Shown piece after piece: positions 53,493 through 61,911 of a DNA stretch of 64,000 nucleotides; position 1 is the stretch's first letter; each line of letters starts with the position of its first letter. The DNA comes from Sphingomonas sp. PP-CE-1A-559 (GTDB lineage: Bacteria; Pseudomonadota; Alphaproteobacteria; Sphingomonadales; Sphingomonadaceae): positions 372,001 to 436,000 of the forward strand of contig NZ_SLYA01000002.1 in the NCBI RefSeq assembly GCF_004340965.1, given 5' to 3'. The translations under genes and the position numbers were made by a program. The notes under the pieces were generated by a model, which searched no databases, was not told where the DNA came from, and worked only from the letters and a program-made list of their open reading frames with translations.

Positions 53493-54026
53493 TTATGCGG
53501 ATGCGGCGACCGGCATGGTCTCCGCAACGCGCGGGCCTAGCATGCCGGTGCTGTCCGGTACGGCATCGCCGCGGGCGAGCAGGCGGTGGCGCTCGACCGG
53601 GCCGGGGGCGGCCCAGCGTGCTGTGCGCTCGGCGGAGAAGCCGAAGAACCGGCCATAATAGTCGGGGTCGCCGATCAGCATGAGCGCATCGTCGAGCCCC
53701 GTGACGGCGGCCGCGTCGAGCGCCTGCGTCATCAGGCGGCGACCGATGCCATCGCCCTGATGGTCGGGTACCACGGCGACCGGGCCGACCATGATCAGCG
53801 GAAACAGTCTGTTGTCGTCGACCAGCGCAATCGGCCAGCACTGGATCGAGCCAACCAACACGCCATCCTCGACCGCGGCGAAGCTGAGTGCGGCGACCGG
53901 CTTCGTGCCACCGCGGATCGTGTACGCGGTTCGCGTGAACCGATCCGGGCCGAAAGCGGCATCGAGCAGCATCTCGACCGCTGTCGGGTTGATGCTGGCC
54001 AGGGGAACGAGAGTGATCAACGGCAT
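53493..54026 (-). CDS. GNAT family N-acetyltransferase
   Basis: 177 residues from MPLITLVPLASINP. The acetyl-CoA site is VAVVPDHQGDGIGRRLMTQAL, matching the V-x-x-x-x-Q/R-x-x-G-x-G/A motif A; DPDYYGRFFGFSAE closes the fold and is typical of YhbS-type GNATs. The frame is open to 54149, but the upstream part has no GNAT sequence. A Shine-Dalgarno with normal spacing is not obvious, so the start is uncertain. Substrate unknown. Confidence 0.82.
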   Translation of the reverse strand: MPLITLVPLASINPTAVEMLLDAAFGPDRFTRTAYTIRGGTKPVAALSFAAVEDGVLVGSIQCWPIALVDDNRLFPLIMVGPVAVVPDHQGDGIGRRLMTQALDAAAVTGLDDALMLIGDPDYYGRFFGFSAERTARWAAPGPVERHRLLARGDAVPDSTGMLGPRVAETMPVAASA

Positions 54027-54178
54027 CTCCGGCCCGGACTGCGCCGCGTACACGCGGGAAGGGCAGCGCGCTTTAGCCGTGGCGACGCTGAACGCAAGGA
54101 TAACCGGACTGACGTTCGGCCGATCCGGCGCGAACGGTGTGACTTTCATCTCGCGGTGCGTCTGCTAGAGGCGCGCAG

Positions 54179-54550
54179 ATGGAAGACAGTCTCCAACTCG
54201 AAGTCCACGATCTCGAAGTGCAGGTCCTGACCGGCATCTATTCGGAGGAGACGCACCTGCCGCAGCCGCTGCGGATTTCTCTCACCGTGGATATGGTCTG
54301 CCCGAGACGGTTCGCGCCGGATACGCCGTTGTCGGCATCCAAGAATTATCTCGATCTGAAGAACGCCGCGACCACCGCGCTGCCGGCCGGCGTGCATTTC
54401 ACGCTGATCGAGGGCGTTGCAGATCATATCTGCGAGACGTTGTTCTTGCAGGATGCGCGCGTCCTGCGCGTGATGGTCAAGATCGTGAAGCTCGCGATCG
54501 CTGAAGCCGACGAGGCGATTGGCGTAACCCTCGTCCGACATCGCCGCTGA
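54179..54550 (+). CDS. folB: Dihydroneopterin aldolase
   Basis: A 123-residue folate biosynthesis enzyme. VQVLTGIYSEETHLPQPLRISLTVDM is the FolB N-terminal block, NYLDLKNA holds the conserved Tyr, and FTLIEGVADHICETL the catalytic region with Glu and Lys further on. It is divergent from the GNAT gene and followed after four bases by a small protein gene. Confidence 0.94.
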   Translation: MEDSLQLEVHDLEVQVLTGIYSEETHLPQPLRISLTVDMVCPRRFAPDTPLSASKNYLDLKNAATTALPAGVHFTLIEGVADHICETLFLQDARVLRVMVKIVKLAIAEADEAIGVTLVRHRR

Positions 54551-54554
54551 TCGC

Positions 54555-54830
54555 ATGCTGCTGACGCTGGAGCCGGGCGGGGACATTGCGGCGCTCGTCC
54601 GTGGCGCGATCGGCGAATCGCGGGTCGTGTTGATCCCCGCGAACCTCGATCCGCTGACGATGGCGCAGGCGAGGGCGGCGATCGGCCCTCTCGCAATCGA
54701 ACTGGCGCCAGCGGTTCGCGTGAATGCGGTGGCACCGGCCGAGGCGGCTCGACACCCCGATGTTGAGGCCGCGGTCGCGTTTCTCGAGCAGGCGCGCTCC
54801 ACCACCGGACAATTACTGGCCGTCGGCTAG
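54555..54830 (+). CDS. Small protein following folB, Rossmann-like fragment
   Basis: 91 residues. The sequence VRVNAVAPAEAARHPDVEAAVAFLEQARSTTGQLLAV resembles the C-terminal part of an SDR (VNAVAPG...FL..A...TGQ-x-L-x-VDGG), but the N-terminal cofactor motif and active-site tetrad are missing. I suspect a truncated SDR relic or a stand-alone partner of FolB. The ATG lies four bases after folB, so the two are probably co-expressed. Confidence 0.8.
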   Translation: MLLTLEPGGDIAALVRGAIGESRVVLIPANLDPLTMAQARAAIGPLAIELAPAVRVNAVAPAEAARHPDVEAAVAFLEQARSTTGQLLAVG

Positions 54831-54852
54831 GCCTGCGCCTTCCAAGGGTAGT

Positions 54853-55749
54853 TCAGCTTTTGCGAGTCCGTCCGCACGGCCCCAGCGCGGCCAAGACGAA
54901 TGCGTAATCCTCCCGCGCGATCGTTGCATCGGCTGCCTCCAGCGATCCCGTGCTGCGGTCCGGCAAGGCCTGCGGCAAGGCGCAACTCAGCCGGTACCAC
55001 AGCAGCGTCTCCGGGGCGGGGGGCGCCGCCGATTCGTCGACGATCTCGCTCAAGGCGACCGCCCAGCGTGGCTGTTCGCCGGGGCGACGTAGCACCGACA
55101 GCGATACCGGGCGCTGGTCCGCGGTCGTCAGGAAGATCTGGGTCTCGCCTTCACCGGGCAGCGCGCCCGGCACGTGAAACGCGTTGCCGATGCCGGTGAT
55201 GACCGGCGGCGCATCGCTCGCCAATGCATCGCGGGCGATCTTCCGTGCGCGTGCATCTGCGGTCGGCGTCCAATCCAGCTGCGCGTCGGGCGCGACCAGC
55301 TGGACCTGATTTACCGCGCCGGGCACTGGTCTGGCGAAGATCAGCACGCGCGCCTTCTTGAATTTCGGCACCCGGCCGGCTGCGTCGGGCATTACGTCGA
55401 GCAGATACCCGATTCGCGGCGGCAGCCCGTCGGCGCCGCGGATCAGCGCGGTGACGTCGACCTCGACATATAGTCTGACATGACCCGCCGCGAGATTTGG
55501 TGCCTCGGCCGGCTTGATCTTCGTCGTCGACCGGACGGTCGCGTCGGCGATCACGGGGGCGGAAAGCACTAGGTCGGCGATGTCGGAATATCCAATGCCG
55601 CCAGCCGCTTCGCGCTGCACCGCACCCTGCGCCACACCGGCGTCGCCAGTGAAAACCCGGGGTGTAGCCGGGGTTTCCTGAGCGCCGATAGGAGTTGCCG
55701 CGATGATGACGGAGAGGGCCGAAGCCGTAACGTGAAAGAGAAGATTCAT
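54853..55749 (-). CDS. Exported protein of unknown function
   Basis: 298 residues with a signal peptide (FHVTASALSVIIAATPIGAQ). The mature part contains IGYSDIADLVLSAPVIADATV and a run of beta-like segments (VRLYVEVDVTALIRG, RIGYLLDV), and ends ALGPCGRTRKS with one Cys pair (SCALPQALP ... GPCG). I do not recognise the family. It lies beside the TonB system, divergently, which suggests a role at the envelope only by position. Confidence 0.82.
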   Translation of the reverse strand: MNLLFHVTASALSVIIAATPIGAQETPATPRVFTGDAGVAQGAVQREAAGGIGYSDIADLVLSAPVIADATVRSTTKIKPAEAPNLAAGHVRLYVEVDVTALIRGADGLPPRIGYLLDVMPDAAGRVPKFKKARVLIFARPVPGAVNQVQLVAPDAQLDWTPTADARARKIARDALASDAPPVITGIGNAFHVPGALPGEGETQIFLTTADQRPVSLSVLRRPGEQPRWAVALSEIVDESAAPPAPETLLWYRLSCALPQALPDRSTGSLEAADATIAREDYAFVLAALGPCGRTRKS

Positions 55750-55973
55750 GTCTTCAGGCTACGCTACGCAAGCTGAACGATACAGAAATAATTCTGCCAT
55801 CCTATGGTTGTACGTTTGTTGCGTCCGACAAAGCGTTTGCGTGTCGCAGAACGTGGCGATAGGACTTGCTCACTGCCCCGTGGTTATTCCGGCCAACGGC
55901 AGACGCATGTGCCGCGTACCCATTGCGGGCACGTGCGTACGGAGCAGGCAGATTAAGGGAGTGTCGTTTCTGA

Positions 55974-56654
55974 ATGGCCTATACTGACCAAAAGATGTCC
56001 GGAGGCAAAATCGTCGCGATCGTGATCGTCGCGCTGATTCATGCGGCCTTGGGCTATGCTTTCGTCACTGGCCTCGCGTACCAGTACGTGAAAAAGGCCC
56101 AGGAAAAGATGACGACGTTCGACGTGGAGCCGCCACCGCCGCCGCCTCCGCCCGACGAGCCCCCGCCGCCGCCACCCGACCAGCCAAACCTGCCGCCGCC
56201 ACCGACCACGGTCGTGACGCCGCCGCCAGTCGTGGTAACGCCGCAGCCAGCGCCCGCGCTGACGACGTCGAGCATCATTCCTCGGTTCCAGCCGACGGCA
56301 CCGCCGTCGCCGCCCGCACCACCAGCGCCGCCGGCACCGCCGCCGACGCCACGTGTCTCGCAGGCTGCTGGTCTCAAGGGTAACCCAGGGCAGTATTTCG
56401 GCGCGGACAATTATCCGCCGTCGGCACAGCGCGAGGGTGCTCAGGGTCGCGTTTCCGCGAAGCTGACGATCGGTACGGATGGTCGCGTGACCGACTGTTC
56501 GGTGACGTCGTCCAGCGGCAACACGACGCTGGATGATGCGACCTGCCGGATCTCCAAGGCGAGGGTGCGTTTCACGCCTGCCAAGGACGAGAACGGCAAT
56601 GCCGTAGGGTCGTCGTACCAGCTGAACATCAGGTGGGTCCTGCCTCAGGAATGA
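55974..56654 (+). CDS. tonB: TonB energy transducer
   Basis: 226 residues. One N-terminal anchor helix (KIVAIVIVALIHAALGYAFVTGL, with the TonB-type His) is followed by a long Pro-rich spacer (about 48-135) and a C-terminal TonB domain (YPPSAQREGAQGRVSAKLTI onwards). The chain transmits energy from ExbB-ExbD to outer-membrane receptors. The nearest purine-rich site (AAGGGAG) is 13-20 bases ahead. The gap 55750-55973 must hold the promoter, but I can name no motif there. Confidence 0.95.
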   Translation: MAYTDQKMSGGKIVAIVIVALIHAALGYAFVTGLAYQYVKKAQEKMTTFDVEPPPPPPPPDEPPPPPPDQPNLPPPPTTVVTPPPVVVTPQPAPALTTSSIIPRFQPTAPPSPPAPPAPPAPPPTPRVSQAAGLKGNPGQYFGADNYPPSAQREGAQGRVSAKLTIGTDGRVTDCSVTSSSGNTTLDDATCRISKARVRFTPAKDENGNAVGSSYQLNIRWVLPQE

Positions 56655-56707
56655 TCCATCCTACGTCAACCGCACCAGATAAAATTCAGTCAGAGGACTA
56701 AGCGAAC

Positions 56708-57502
56708 ATGATCACCACCATTCTTGCAGCGGCAGCGCCCGCCGCAGCCGACGCCAACCCGTACGGCCTGCAAGCCGCACTTCGCGAAGGCGGCCTGATT
56801 TCGCAGACCGTGTTCGGCATTCTCGTGCTGATGTCGGTCGTGTCGTTCTACATCCTGTTCTCGAAGCTGTTCGAGCAGCAGAAGATCATCGGCCAGGGCA
56901 AGCGCGTCCGTCAGGCCTTCTGGTCGTCGAACAGCCTTCGCGAAGGTTCGGCCAAGCTCGAGAAGAACTCGGCCTACAAGCAGATCGTCGACGACGGTCT
57001 GGCCGCTCAGGATCAGCATTCGAAGCTGACCGATCCGGTCGAGGCGCATGACTGGCTGCACGGTTCGCTGGCGCGTTCGGAAGCTGCGATCAACTCGAAG
57101 CTGGGTGGCGGTCTCGCCTTCCTCGCAACGGTCGGTTCGGTTTCGCCGTTCATCGGCCTGTTCGGTACGGTTATCGGCATCTACCGCGCGCTCGTGAAGA
57201 TCGGCGCATCGGGTCAGGCATCGATCGACAAGGTCGCAGGGCCGGTCGGTGAAGCACTGATCATGACCGCCCTCGGTCTGGTCGTCGCGGTTCCTGCCGT
57301 TCTGTCGTACAACTGGCTGCAGCGCCGCAACAAGTCGATCGCAGAGGACCTGTCGGCCTTCTCGAACGACGTGCTCGGCTTCCTTGCCTCGAACGGCGCA
57401 GTGCGTCCGTCGATCGCAACGGCTGCTAAGCCGATTTCGGCCAAGCCTGCCTCGACGACCACGACTGCCGGCCAGACCGGTGGCGTACCGCGCGCCAACT
57501 AA
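56708..57502 (+). CDS. exbB: MotA/TolQ/ExbB proton channel protein
   Basis: 264 residues with three helices, near 31-50 (TVFGILVLMSVVSFYILFSK), 136-160 and 175-200. FLATVGSVSPFIGLFGTVIGI and the later EALIMTALGLVVAVPAVLSYN are the standard channel motifs. The C-terminus is a flexible Ala/Thr-rich tail. Between tonB and the two exbD genes. Confidence 0.95.
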   Translation: MITTILAAAAPAAADANPYGLQAALREGGLISQTVFGILVLMSVVSFYILFSKLFEQQKIIGQGKRVRQAFWSSNSLREGSAKLEKNSAYKQIVDDGLAAQDQHSKLTDPVEAHDWLHGSLARSEAAINSKLGGGLAFLATVGSVSPFIGLFGTVIGIYRALVKIGASGQASIDKVAGPVGEALIMTALGLVVAVPAVLSYNWLQRRNKSIAEDLSAFSNDVLGFLASNGAVRPSIATAAKPISAKPASTTTTAGQTGGVPRAN

Positions 57503-57593
57503 GACGCGAAAGGCGGGGCTGCTGTTCGCAGCCGCCCCGCTTCATTGCCGCCGGCGGTTCCGGTGGCGATTATATGGATAGGATAGTTCGCAC

Positions 57594-58070
57594 ATGGCGA
57601 TGAGTGTTGGTGGCGATTCCACCGAGAGTTCGATATCGGACATCAATACGACGCCGCTGGTCGACGTCATGCTCGTGCTCCTGATCATCTTCCTGGTGAC
57701 GACGACTGTCGCGGTCCAGGCTGTGCAGCTGAAGCTGCCGGATGTTCGGTTCGATCCGACGATGACCAAGCCTGAGAACGTCTCGCTGTCGGTAACGTCG
57801 GCTGGCGGACAGTGCCAGGTGTACTGGGGTCTTTCGCCGGTGACTCACGAAGAGCTGCTGCAGCGTGCCGTCGACAAGCTGAAGGCTGAGATCGCACGTC
57901 AAGGCGGTGTCAACGCGGCTGGTCTCGAATTGCCCGAGGCTCACATCCGCGGTGACGTGAACGCACCGTATCGCTGCATCGGCGCAACGATCTACACGAT
58001 GCAGCAGGCTGGGTTCGCCCGCGTCGGCTTCATCTCCGAACCGCCTCCCGGCGGCACCACTGAACGTTGA
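57594..58070 (+). CDS. exbD: ExbD/TolR biopolymer transport protein 1
   Basis: 158 residues. DINTTPLVDVMLVLLIIFLVTT includes the essential membrane Asp (in PLVDV) of the single helix; the rest is a periplasmic domain with one Cys pair likely (GGQCQVYW and YRCIGATIY). Coupled with the second copy 59 bases downstream. Confidence 0.95.
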   Translation: MAMSVGGDSTESSISDINTTPLVDVMLVLLIIFLVTTTVAVQAVQLKLPDVRFDPTMTKPENVSLSVTSAGGQCQVYWGLSPVTHEELLQRAVDKLKAEIARQGGVNAAGLELPEAHIRGDVNAPYRCIGATIYTMQQAGFARVGFISEPPPGGTTER

Positions 58071-58129
58071 TGGCGAACGCTGATGCCGAACGCTGATGAT
58101 CGCTCGGACGTATTTAGGAGTAGTATAAG

Positions 58130-58558
58130 ATGGCAATGAGCGGCGGCAAAGAAGATGGCGCGCCGATGATGGAAATGAACATGACGCCGTTGATCGACGT
58201 CCTGCTCGTTCTCCTCATCATGTTCATCATCACGATCCCCATTCAGACGCATGCGGTGAAGGTCGACCTTCCGGTCAACAGCAAGAACCAGCCGCAGAAT
58301 CCGGTCGATCCACAGAAGAACAAGATCTCGATCGATCCCGCCGGTACGGTCGCATGGAACGGTTCGCCGGTCGACGAGGTCACGCTGCGCCAGTATCTGG
58401 ACCAGTCCGCCGGCATGACGCCAGAGCCCGAACTCCACTTCCAGCCCGATCCCGAATCGAAGTATGAAGTGGTCGATCGCACGCTGGCCGTCATCAAGCG
58501 GTCCGCGATCACCAAGCTCGGCTTCATCGGCAACGAGCAGTATCGCAACGCTTTCTAA
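58130..58558 (+). CDS. exbD: ExbD/TolR biopolymer transport protein 2
   Basis: 142 residues. EMNMTPLIDVLLVLLIMFIITI carries the conserved membrane Asp. The periplasmic part lacks the Cys residues of copy 1, so the two are not interchangeable duplicates. Tandem exbD genes with tonB and exbB are known in xanthomonads and sphingomonads. A strong terminator follows. Confidence 0.95.
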   Translation: MAMSGGKEDGAPMMEMNMTPLIDVLLVLLIMFIITIPIQTHAVKVDLPVNSKNQPQNPVDPQKNKISIDPAGTVAWNGSPVDEVTLRQYLDQSAGMTPEPELHFQPDPESKYEVVDRTLAVIKRSAITKLGFIGNEQYRNAF

Positions 58559-58588
58559 GTCGTCTGCATACAGTATCGAACGTCCAAA

Positions 58589-58616
58589 GGGCGGTCCTCC
58601 GGGACCGCCCTTTTTT
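58589..58616 (+). terminator. Rho-independent terminator of the TonB operon
   Basis: GGGCGGTCC-TCCG-GGACCGCCC is a perfect 9-bp stem with a UNCG-type tetraloop, followed by six T residues. It is the clearest intrinsic terminator in the window. Confidence 0.93.
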
Positions 58617-58799
58617 GTTGCGCGGTCGTCGCTGGACGGCGGACGAACCGGAGCCGCGAAACGCGTCATGGTGCATCGAGAGGCGATAATCCGCTCGCGG
58701 GACCGAACTTGATCAATGTGCTTGTATGACAGTCATCGAAGTGACACACCGTTGTCACAAAAATGAAACCTTCCGATACGCGAAGGTCAGTGGAGATGG

Positions 58800-59162
58800 A
58801 TGATGCGCAAGACCGTCCTGTTCGTTCTAGCAACCCTGGGTGCAGCCACGCCGGCGTTGGCGGACCAGTCCGCGTCGACGGATCGCACTGGCTATGTCGC
58901 GATCGCGGCAGGCGACCTGTCGACGGCAGAACAGCGCATCGTCGCCGAGCGGAAAATCTTCCCGCAGCGTCCCGAACTTATGCTCAACCTGGCATCGGTC
59001 TATCATCGTACCGGCCGCGAGTCGGAGGCACGCGCGCTGTATGCGGCGGTGCTGGACCGTCCCGCGGTCGCGATGGACCTGCCATCGGGCGCAGTGGCGT
59101 CATCGCACGATCTGGCCAGCCGTGCCTTGGCGCGCCATTCGCAGCAGATTGCGACTCGCTGA
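58800..59162 (+). CDS. Small exported TPR-like protein
   Basis: 120 residues. Signal peptide (KTVLFVLATLGAATPALAD) then one or two TPR-like helical pairs: YVAIAAGDLSTAEQRIVAE and ELMLNLASVYHRTGRESEARALYAAVLD. A second ATG begins 3 bases later; GGAG lies ahead of both. Probably a periplasmic scaffold; nothing more specific is visible. Confidence 0.82.
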   Translation: MMRKTVLFVLATLGAATPALADQSASTDRTGYVAIAAGDLSTAEQRIVAERKIFPQRPELMLNLASVYHRTGRESEARALYAAVLDRPAVAMDLPSGAVASSHDLASRALARHSQQIATR

Positions 59163-59200
59163 CGACTGGCTCGCGCCGTCCAAGAAGGTCGCGTACTACC

Positions 59201-59258
59201 TTGTTTCCCCGCGAAGGCGGGAGCCCAGACTGGGTCCCCGCCTTCGCGGGGAAACAAG
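59201..59258. repeat. Class A palindromic element (best copy)
   Basis: CTTGTTTCCCCGCGAAGGCG then GGAGCCCAG, a single A, and the matching inverse CTGGGTCCCCGCCTTCGCGG, GGAAACAAG: 29-base arms with one mismatch. The 638-bp gap between the TPR gene and dcd holds this, the class B element at 59460 and the hexamer repeat. Confidence 0.93.
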
Positions 59259-59459
59259 CTGAGGAAGCGGTTGAACGTATGTGCACAGCGGCGAACAGCT
59301 ATCAGCCGTAAGGTACGTCACCGTTCGATCTGAGCTCCATGACGGCGGTTGGAAGGTACTGCGATTAGGCGGCAATCCGACGACGTGTTGTGCTCTGTCC
59401 GCTTGCGACCTTACGGTCGTTAGCAGCCGGAAACCCCGTCAACCAAGACAAGCATCTCA

Positions 59460-59565
59460 CTACCCCGGCGTAGGCCGGGGCCCAGTTGGGAGCCGCTGCC
59501 AACTGAGCGGTGAGCTTCGTCACCGAGATCTCACTACCTGGACCCCGGCCTTCACCGGGGAGGTT
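59460..59565. repeat. Class B palindromic element
   Basis: CTACCCCGGCGTAGGCCGGG and ACCCCGGCCTTCACCGGGG arms, with a decayed inner part (CCCAGTTGGGAG versus GAGATCTCACTACCTGG). More diverged than the other class B copies. Confidence 0.78.
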
Positions 59566-59701
59566 GGCTAGAAGAGCCTGCCGTTTACCCACTGCCGACA
59601 AGTGGCTGCCAAGTTGCGGGGAGCGTCGCGGAATCGCGCAGTTCGGCGACACGGAGCAATTAGATCAGCTTTGACGCTGAGCAACCGTCTGCCGTGGTCT
59701 C

Positions 59702-59801
59702 GCCCAAGCCCAAGCCCAAGCCCAAGCCCAAGCCCAAGCCCAAGCCCAAGCCCAAGCCCAAGCCCAAGCCCAAGCCCAAGCCCAAGCCCAAGCCCAAGCC
59801 C
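59702..59801. repeat. Hexanucleotide tandem repeat, (GCCCAA)n, about 16.7 units
   Basis: Sixteen uninterrupted GCCCAA units plus GCCC span 100 bases and share one base with the dcd stop codon (59801-59803). The other strand reads GGGCTT repeated, with runs of three G every six bases, a pattern able to form G-quadruplexes. It lies directly in the 3' UTR of dcd. Unit number may vary between strains. Confidence 0.96.
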
Positions 59802-60355
59802 TAAAGCCGCGGCAGCGTCACCCCGCGCTGCCCCATATATTTCCCCGCCCGGTCCGCATAACTCACTTCGCAAGGCTCGTTCCCCTTGAGGAACAGAAAC
59901 TGGCACGCGCCCTCGTTCGCATAGATCTTGGCCGGCAGCGGCGTAGTGTTGGAGAATTCCAGCGTCACATGCCCCTCCCATTCCGGCTCCAGCGGCGTCA
60001 CGTTGACGATGATCCCGCACCGCGCATAGGTCGACTTACCCAGGCAGATTACCAGCACGTCGCGCGGCACGCGAAAATATTCGACGGTGCGTGCGAGCGC
60101 GAAGCTGTTCGGCGGGATGATGCAGACGTCGGTCTTGCGATCGACGAAGCTGTTCGCGGCGAAATCCTTCGGGTCGACGATCGCGCTGTCGACGTTGGTG
60201 AATATCTTGAACTCGTCGGCAACGCGCGCGTCATAGCCATAAGACGACAGCCCGTACGAGATGCACCCGTCGCGGCGCTGCGCTTCGTGGAACGGTTCGA
60301 TCATCGCATCGCCCAGCGCGCGCTCGCGGATCCAGCGGTCGGACATCACGGACAT
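59801..60355 (-). CDS. dcd: dCTP deaminase
   Basis: 184 residues; makes dUTP from d[35 protein letters not shown] opens the family core, [14 protein letters not shown] precedes the catalytic [36 protein letters not shown]-type block, and GACQFLF ends it (quoted in pieces: [23 protein letters not shown]). GGGAG lies 5-9 bases before the ATG at 60355; an ATG at 60346 is possible. The stop TAG lies at the edge of the hexamer repeat. Confidence 0.95.
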   Translation of the reverse strand: MSVMSDRWIRERALGDAMIEPFHEAQRRDGCISYGLSSYGYDARVADEFKIFTNVDSAIVDPKDFAANSFVDRKTDVCIIPPNSFALARTVEYFRVPRDVLVICLGKSTYARCGIIVNVTPLEPEWEGHVTLEFSNTTPLPAKIYANEGACQFLFLKGNEPCEVSYADRAGKYMGQRGVTLPRL

Positions 60356-60578
60356 GGCAACTCCCTTTTCGCGAGCGGCTTTCGCCCGGATGCGGGCGGA
60401 CGGCAAGAGGGACGCGCCGAATCACATGCAGCCCCGTTCGCGCGCCCCTCACGAAGCGGTTACTTACGCGCGTAGGCTATTGATGCGGTCGAGCGCTGGC
60501 GTCACAATGCAGCGTCACGATCGCCGCGATCGAGACTGCGCCGTCGGTGCTGGCCCGACGGCTAAAAGGGAAGCTGGC

Positions 60579-61268
60579 TTGAAGTTCATCGAGACCCCGT
60601 CACCCAATTTCGACGATCGTTCGCTGCCCATCACGATGATCGTGCTGCACTATACCGGCATGAAGGACGGCGCGTCGGCGATCGCCCGGTTGCGCGATCC
60701 CGAGGCGAAGGTGTCGTCGCATTACCTGGTCGAGGAGGACGGCACCGTCCTGCGGATGGTCGCGGAGGATAAGCGCGCCTGGCACGCGGGCAAATCGCAC
60801 TGGCGCGACGTCGACGACGTCAACTCGGCGAGCGTTGGCATCGAGATCGTCAATCCCGGCCACGATTTCGGCTATCGCCCATTCCCGCCCGAGCAGATCG
60901 CCTCGGTCGTGGCGCTGGTCGCCGAGATCAAGGATCGCCACGAGATCACGCGCGGCAACATCGTCGGCCATTCGGACATCGCGCCGGTGCGCAAACGCGA
61001 TCCAGGCGAGCTGTTCCCATGGCACGAACTGGCACGGCGCCGGCTGGCGCTGCCGCGTCCCACCAAGAACTTGATGGATCCCGGCTGGACCGAAGGCGGC
61101 TTCTGCCTCGCGCTCGAACGCTTCGGCTATGATGTCGAGAATCGGATGGCGGCGACGATGGCGTTCCAGCGGCGCTTCCGTCCCGAGTTGGTCGACGGTG
61201 AGGTCGATGCGGAGTGCCGGTGCATCTTGCTGGCGTTGCTGTTGCCGAAACCAATGGGCGACGACTGA
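60579..61268 (+). CDS. N-acetylmuramoyl-L-alanine amidase (AmiD type)
   Basis: 229 residues. ITMIVLHYTGMKDGASAIARLRD is the Amidase_2 start with the first zinc His; VSSHYLVEEDG and HAGKSHWRDVDDVNSASVGIEI continue the fold; IVGHSDIAPVRKRDPGELFPW carries the last zinc His and the Lys/Asp pair. The C-terminus (FCLALERFGYDVENRMAATMAFQRRFRP) is a peptidoglycan-binding fold. No signal peptide is seen with the TTG start at 60579, which has AAAAGGGAAG ahead; a cytoplasmic role in muropeptide recycling is therefore likelier than lipoprotein AmiD. Confidence 0.9.
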   Translation: MKFIETPSPNFDDRSLPITMIVLHYTGMKDGASAIARLRDPEAKVSSHYLVEEDGTVLRMVAEDKRAWHAGKSHWRDVDDVNSASVGIEIVNPGHDFGYRPFPPEQIASVVALVAEIKDRHEITRGNIVGHSDIAPVRKRDPGELFPWHELARRRLALPRPTKNLMDPGWTEGGFCLALERFGYDVENRMAATMAFQRRFRPELVDGEVDAECRCILLALLLPKPMGDD

Positions 61269-61281
61269 CGAACGCTACGGT

Positions 61282-61394
61282 CTCCCCTCCCTGGAAGGGA
61301 GGGGTCGGGGGTGGGTCGGCCAGCTTTTGTCGTAACCGTTCCATGATGCGGAAACCTACTCACCCCCGACCCCTCCCTTCCAGGGAGTGGAGAG
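61282..61394. repeat. Class C palindromic element
   Basis: CTCCCCTCCCTGGAAGGGAG, then GGGTCGGGGGTGGGTCGGC, is inverted as ACTCACCCCCGACCCCTCCC, then TTCCAGGGAGTGGAG, with a short unpaired middle. It is the second copy of the class found inside the glycosyltransferase. It lies after the amidase, about 70 bases before the RNase P RNA. Confidence 0.88.
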
Positions 61395-61461
61395 CGTTTC
61401 GCCTGTAAGAGTGCTCCTACTAAAAACGGTGGTGCATCGCCCGCGCCCGCGCTAGGGCTCG

Positions 61462-61850
61462 CCTCGCCAGAGGGTCGGGCGGCCGCGGGTGTTTTCGGAC
61501 ACGCGAGGAAAGTCCGGGCTCCGCGAAACGACGGTGCCGGGTAACGCCCGGCGAGGGTGACCTCAGGGAAAGTGCCACAGAGAGCAGACGGCCAACCCTC
61601 GGCGCAAGCCGGGGCGGTCAGAGTGAAAGGGTGCGGTAAGAGCGCACCGCGCGCCTGGTAACAGGGGCGGCACGGCAAACCCCACCGGGAGCAAGATCGA
61701 ATAGGGGTGGCACATGGGCTTCGTTTCAGCTCGTCACCCGGGTTGATTGCTTGAGGCGGCGGGCAACCGTCGTCCTAGAGGAATGGTCGCCTAACTTCCG
61801 CATCGAAGGATCGGAAATGGACAGAACCCGGCTTACAGACCCTCTGGCAT
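61462..61850 (+). ncRNA. rnpB: RNase P RNA, bacterial type A
   Basis: GCCAGAGGGTC at 61466 pairs with GACCCTCTGGC at 61838-61848 as helix P1. The invariant cores are present: GAGGAAAGTCCGGGCTCC with CACAGAGAGCAGACGGCC for the left part, and ATGGACAGAACCCGGCTTAC for the right. GGTAAGAGCGCACCG is the typical P10/11 segment. End coordinates are estimated from P1. Processes tRNA 5' ends with RnpA, which is encoded elsewhere. Confidence 0.97.
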
Positions 61851-61911
61851 CCTTCCCCGAACCATTGCAGACTGCGCAGATATAACGCTGGGCTGCGACG
61901 TGGGGAATGTA

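Noticed and set aside
59702-59801. CRISPR array
   Set aside because: Six-base units without spacers are a simple tandem repeat. No cas gene is in the window.
59568-60020. Minus-strand frame with a Gly-Leu repeat, and the plus-strand Ser-Pro repeat frame
   Set aside because: Both are translations of the hexamer tract, which has no stops in these frames; the real gene is dcd ending at 59801.
61127-61678. Minus-strand open frame across the RNase P RNA
   Set aside because: The DNA matches rnpB core motifs and P1 pairing; the frame has no protein features and also crosses the class C palindrome.
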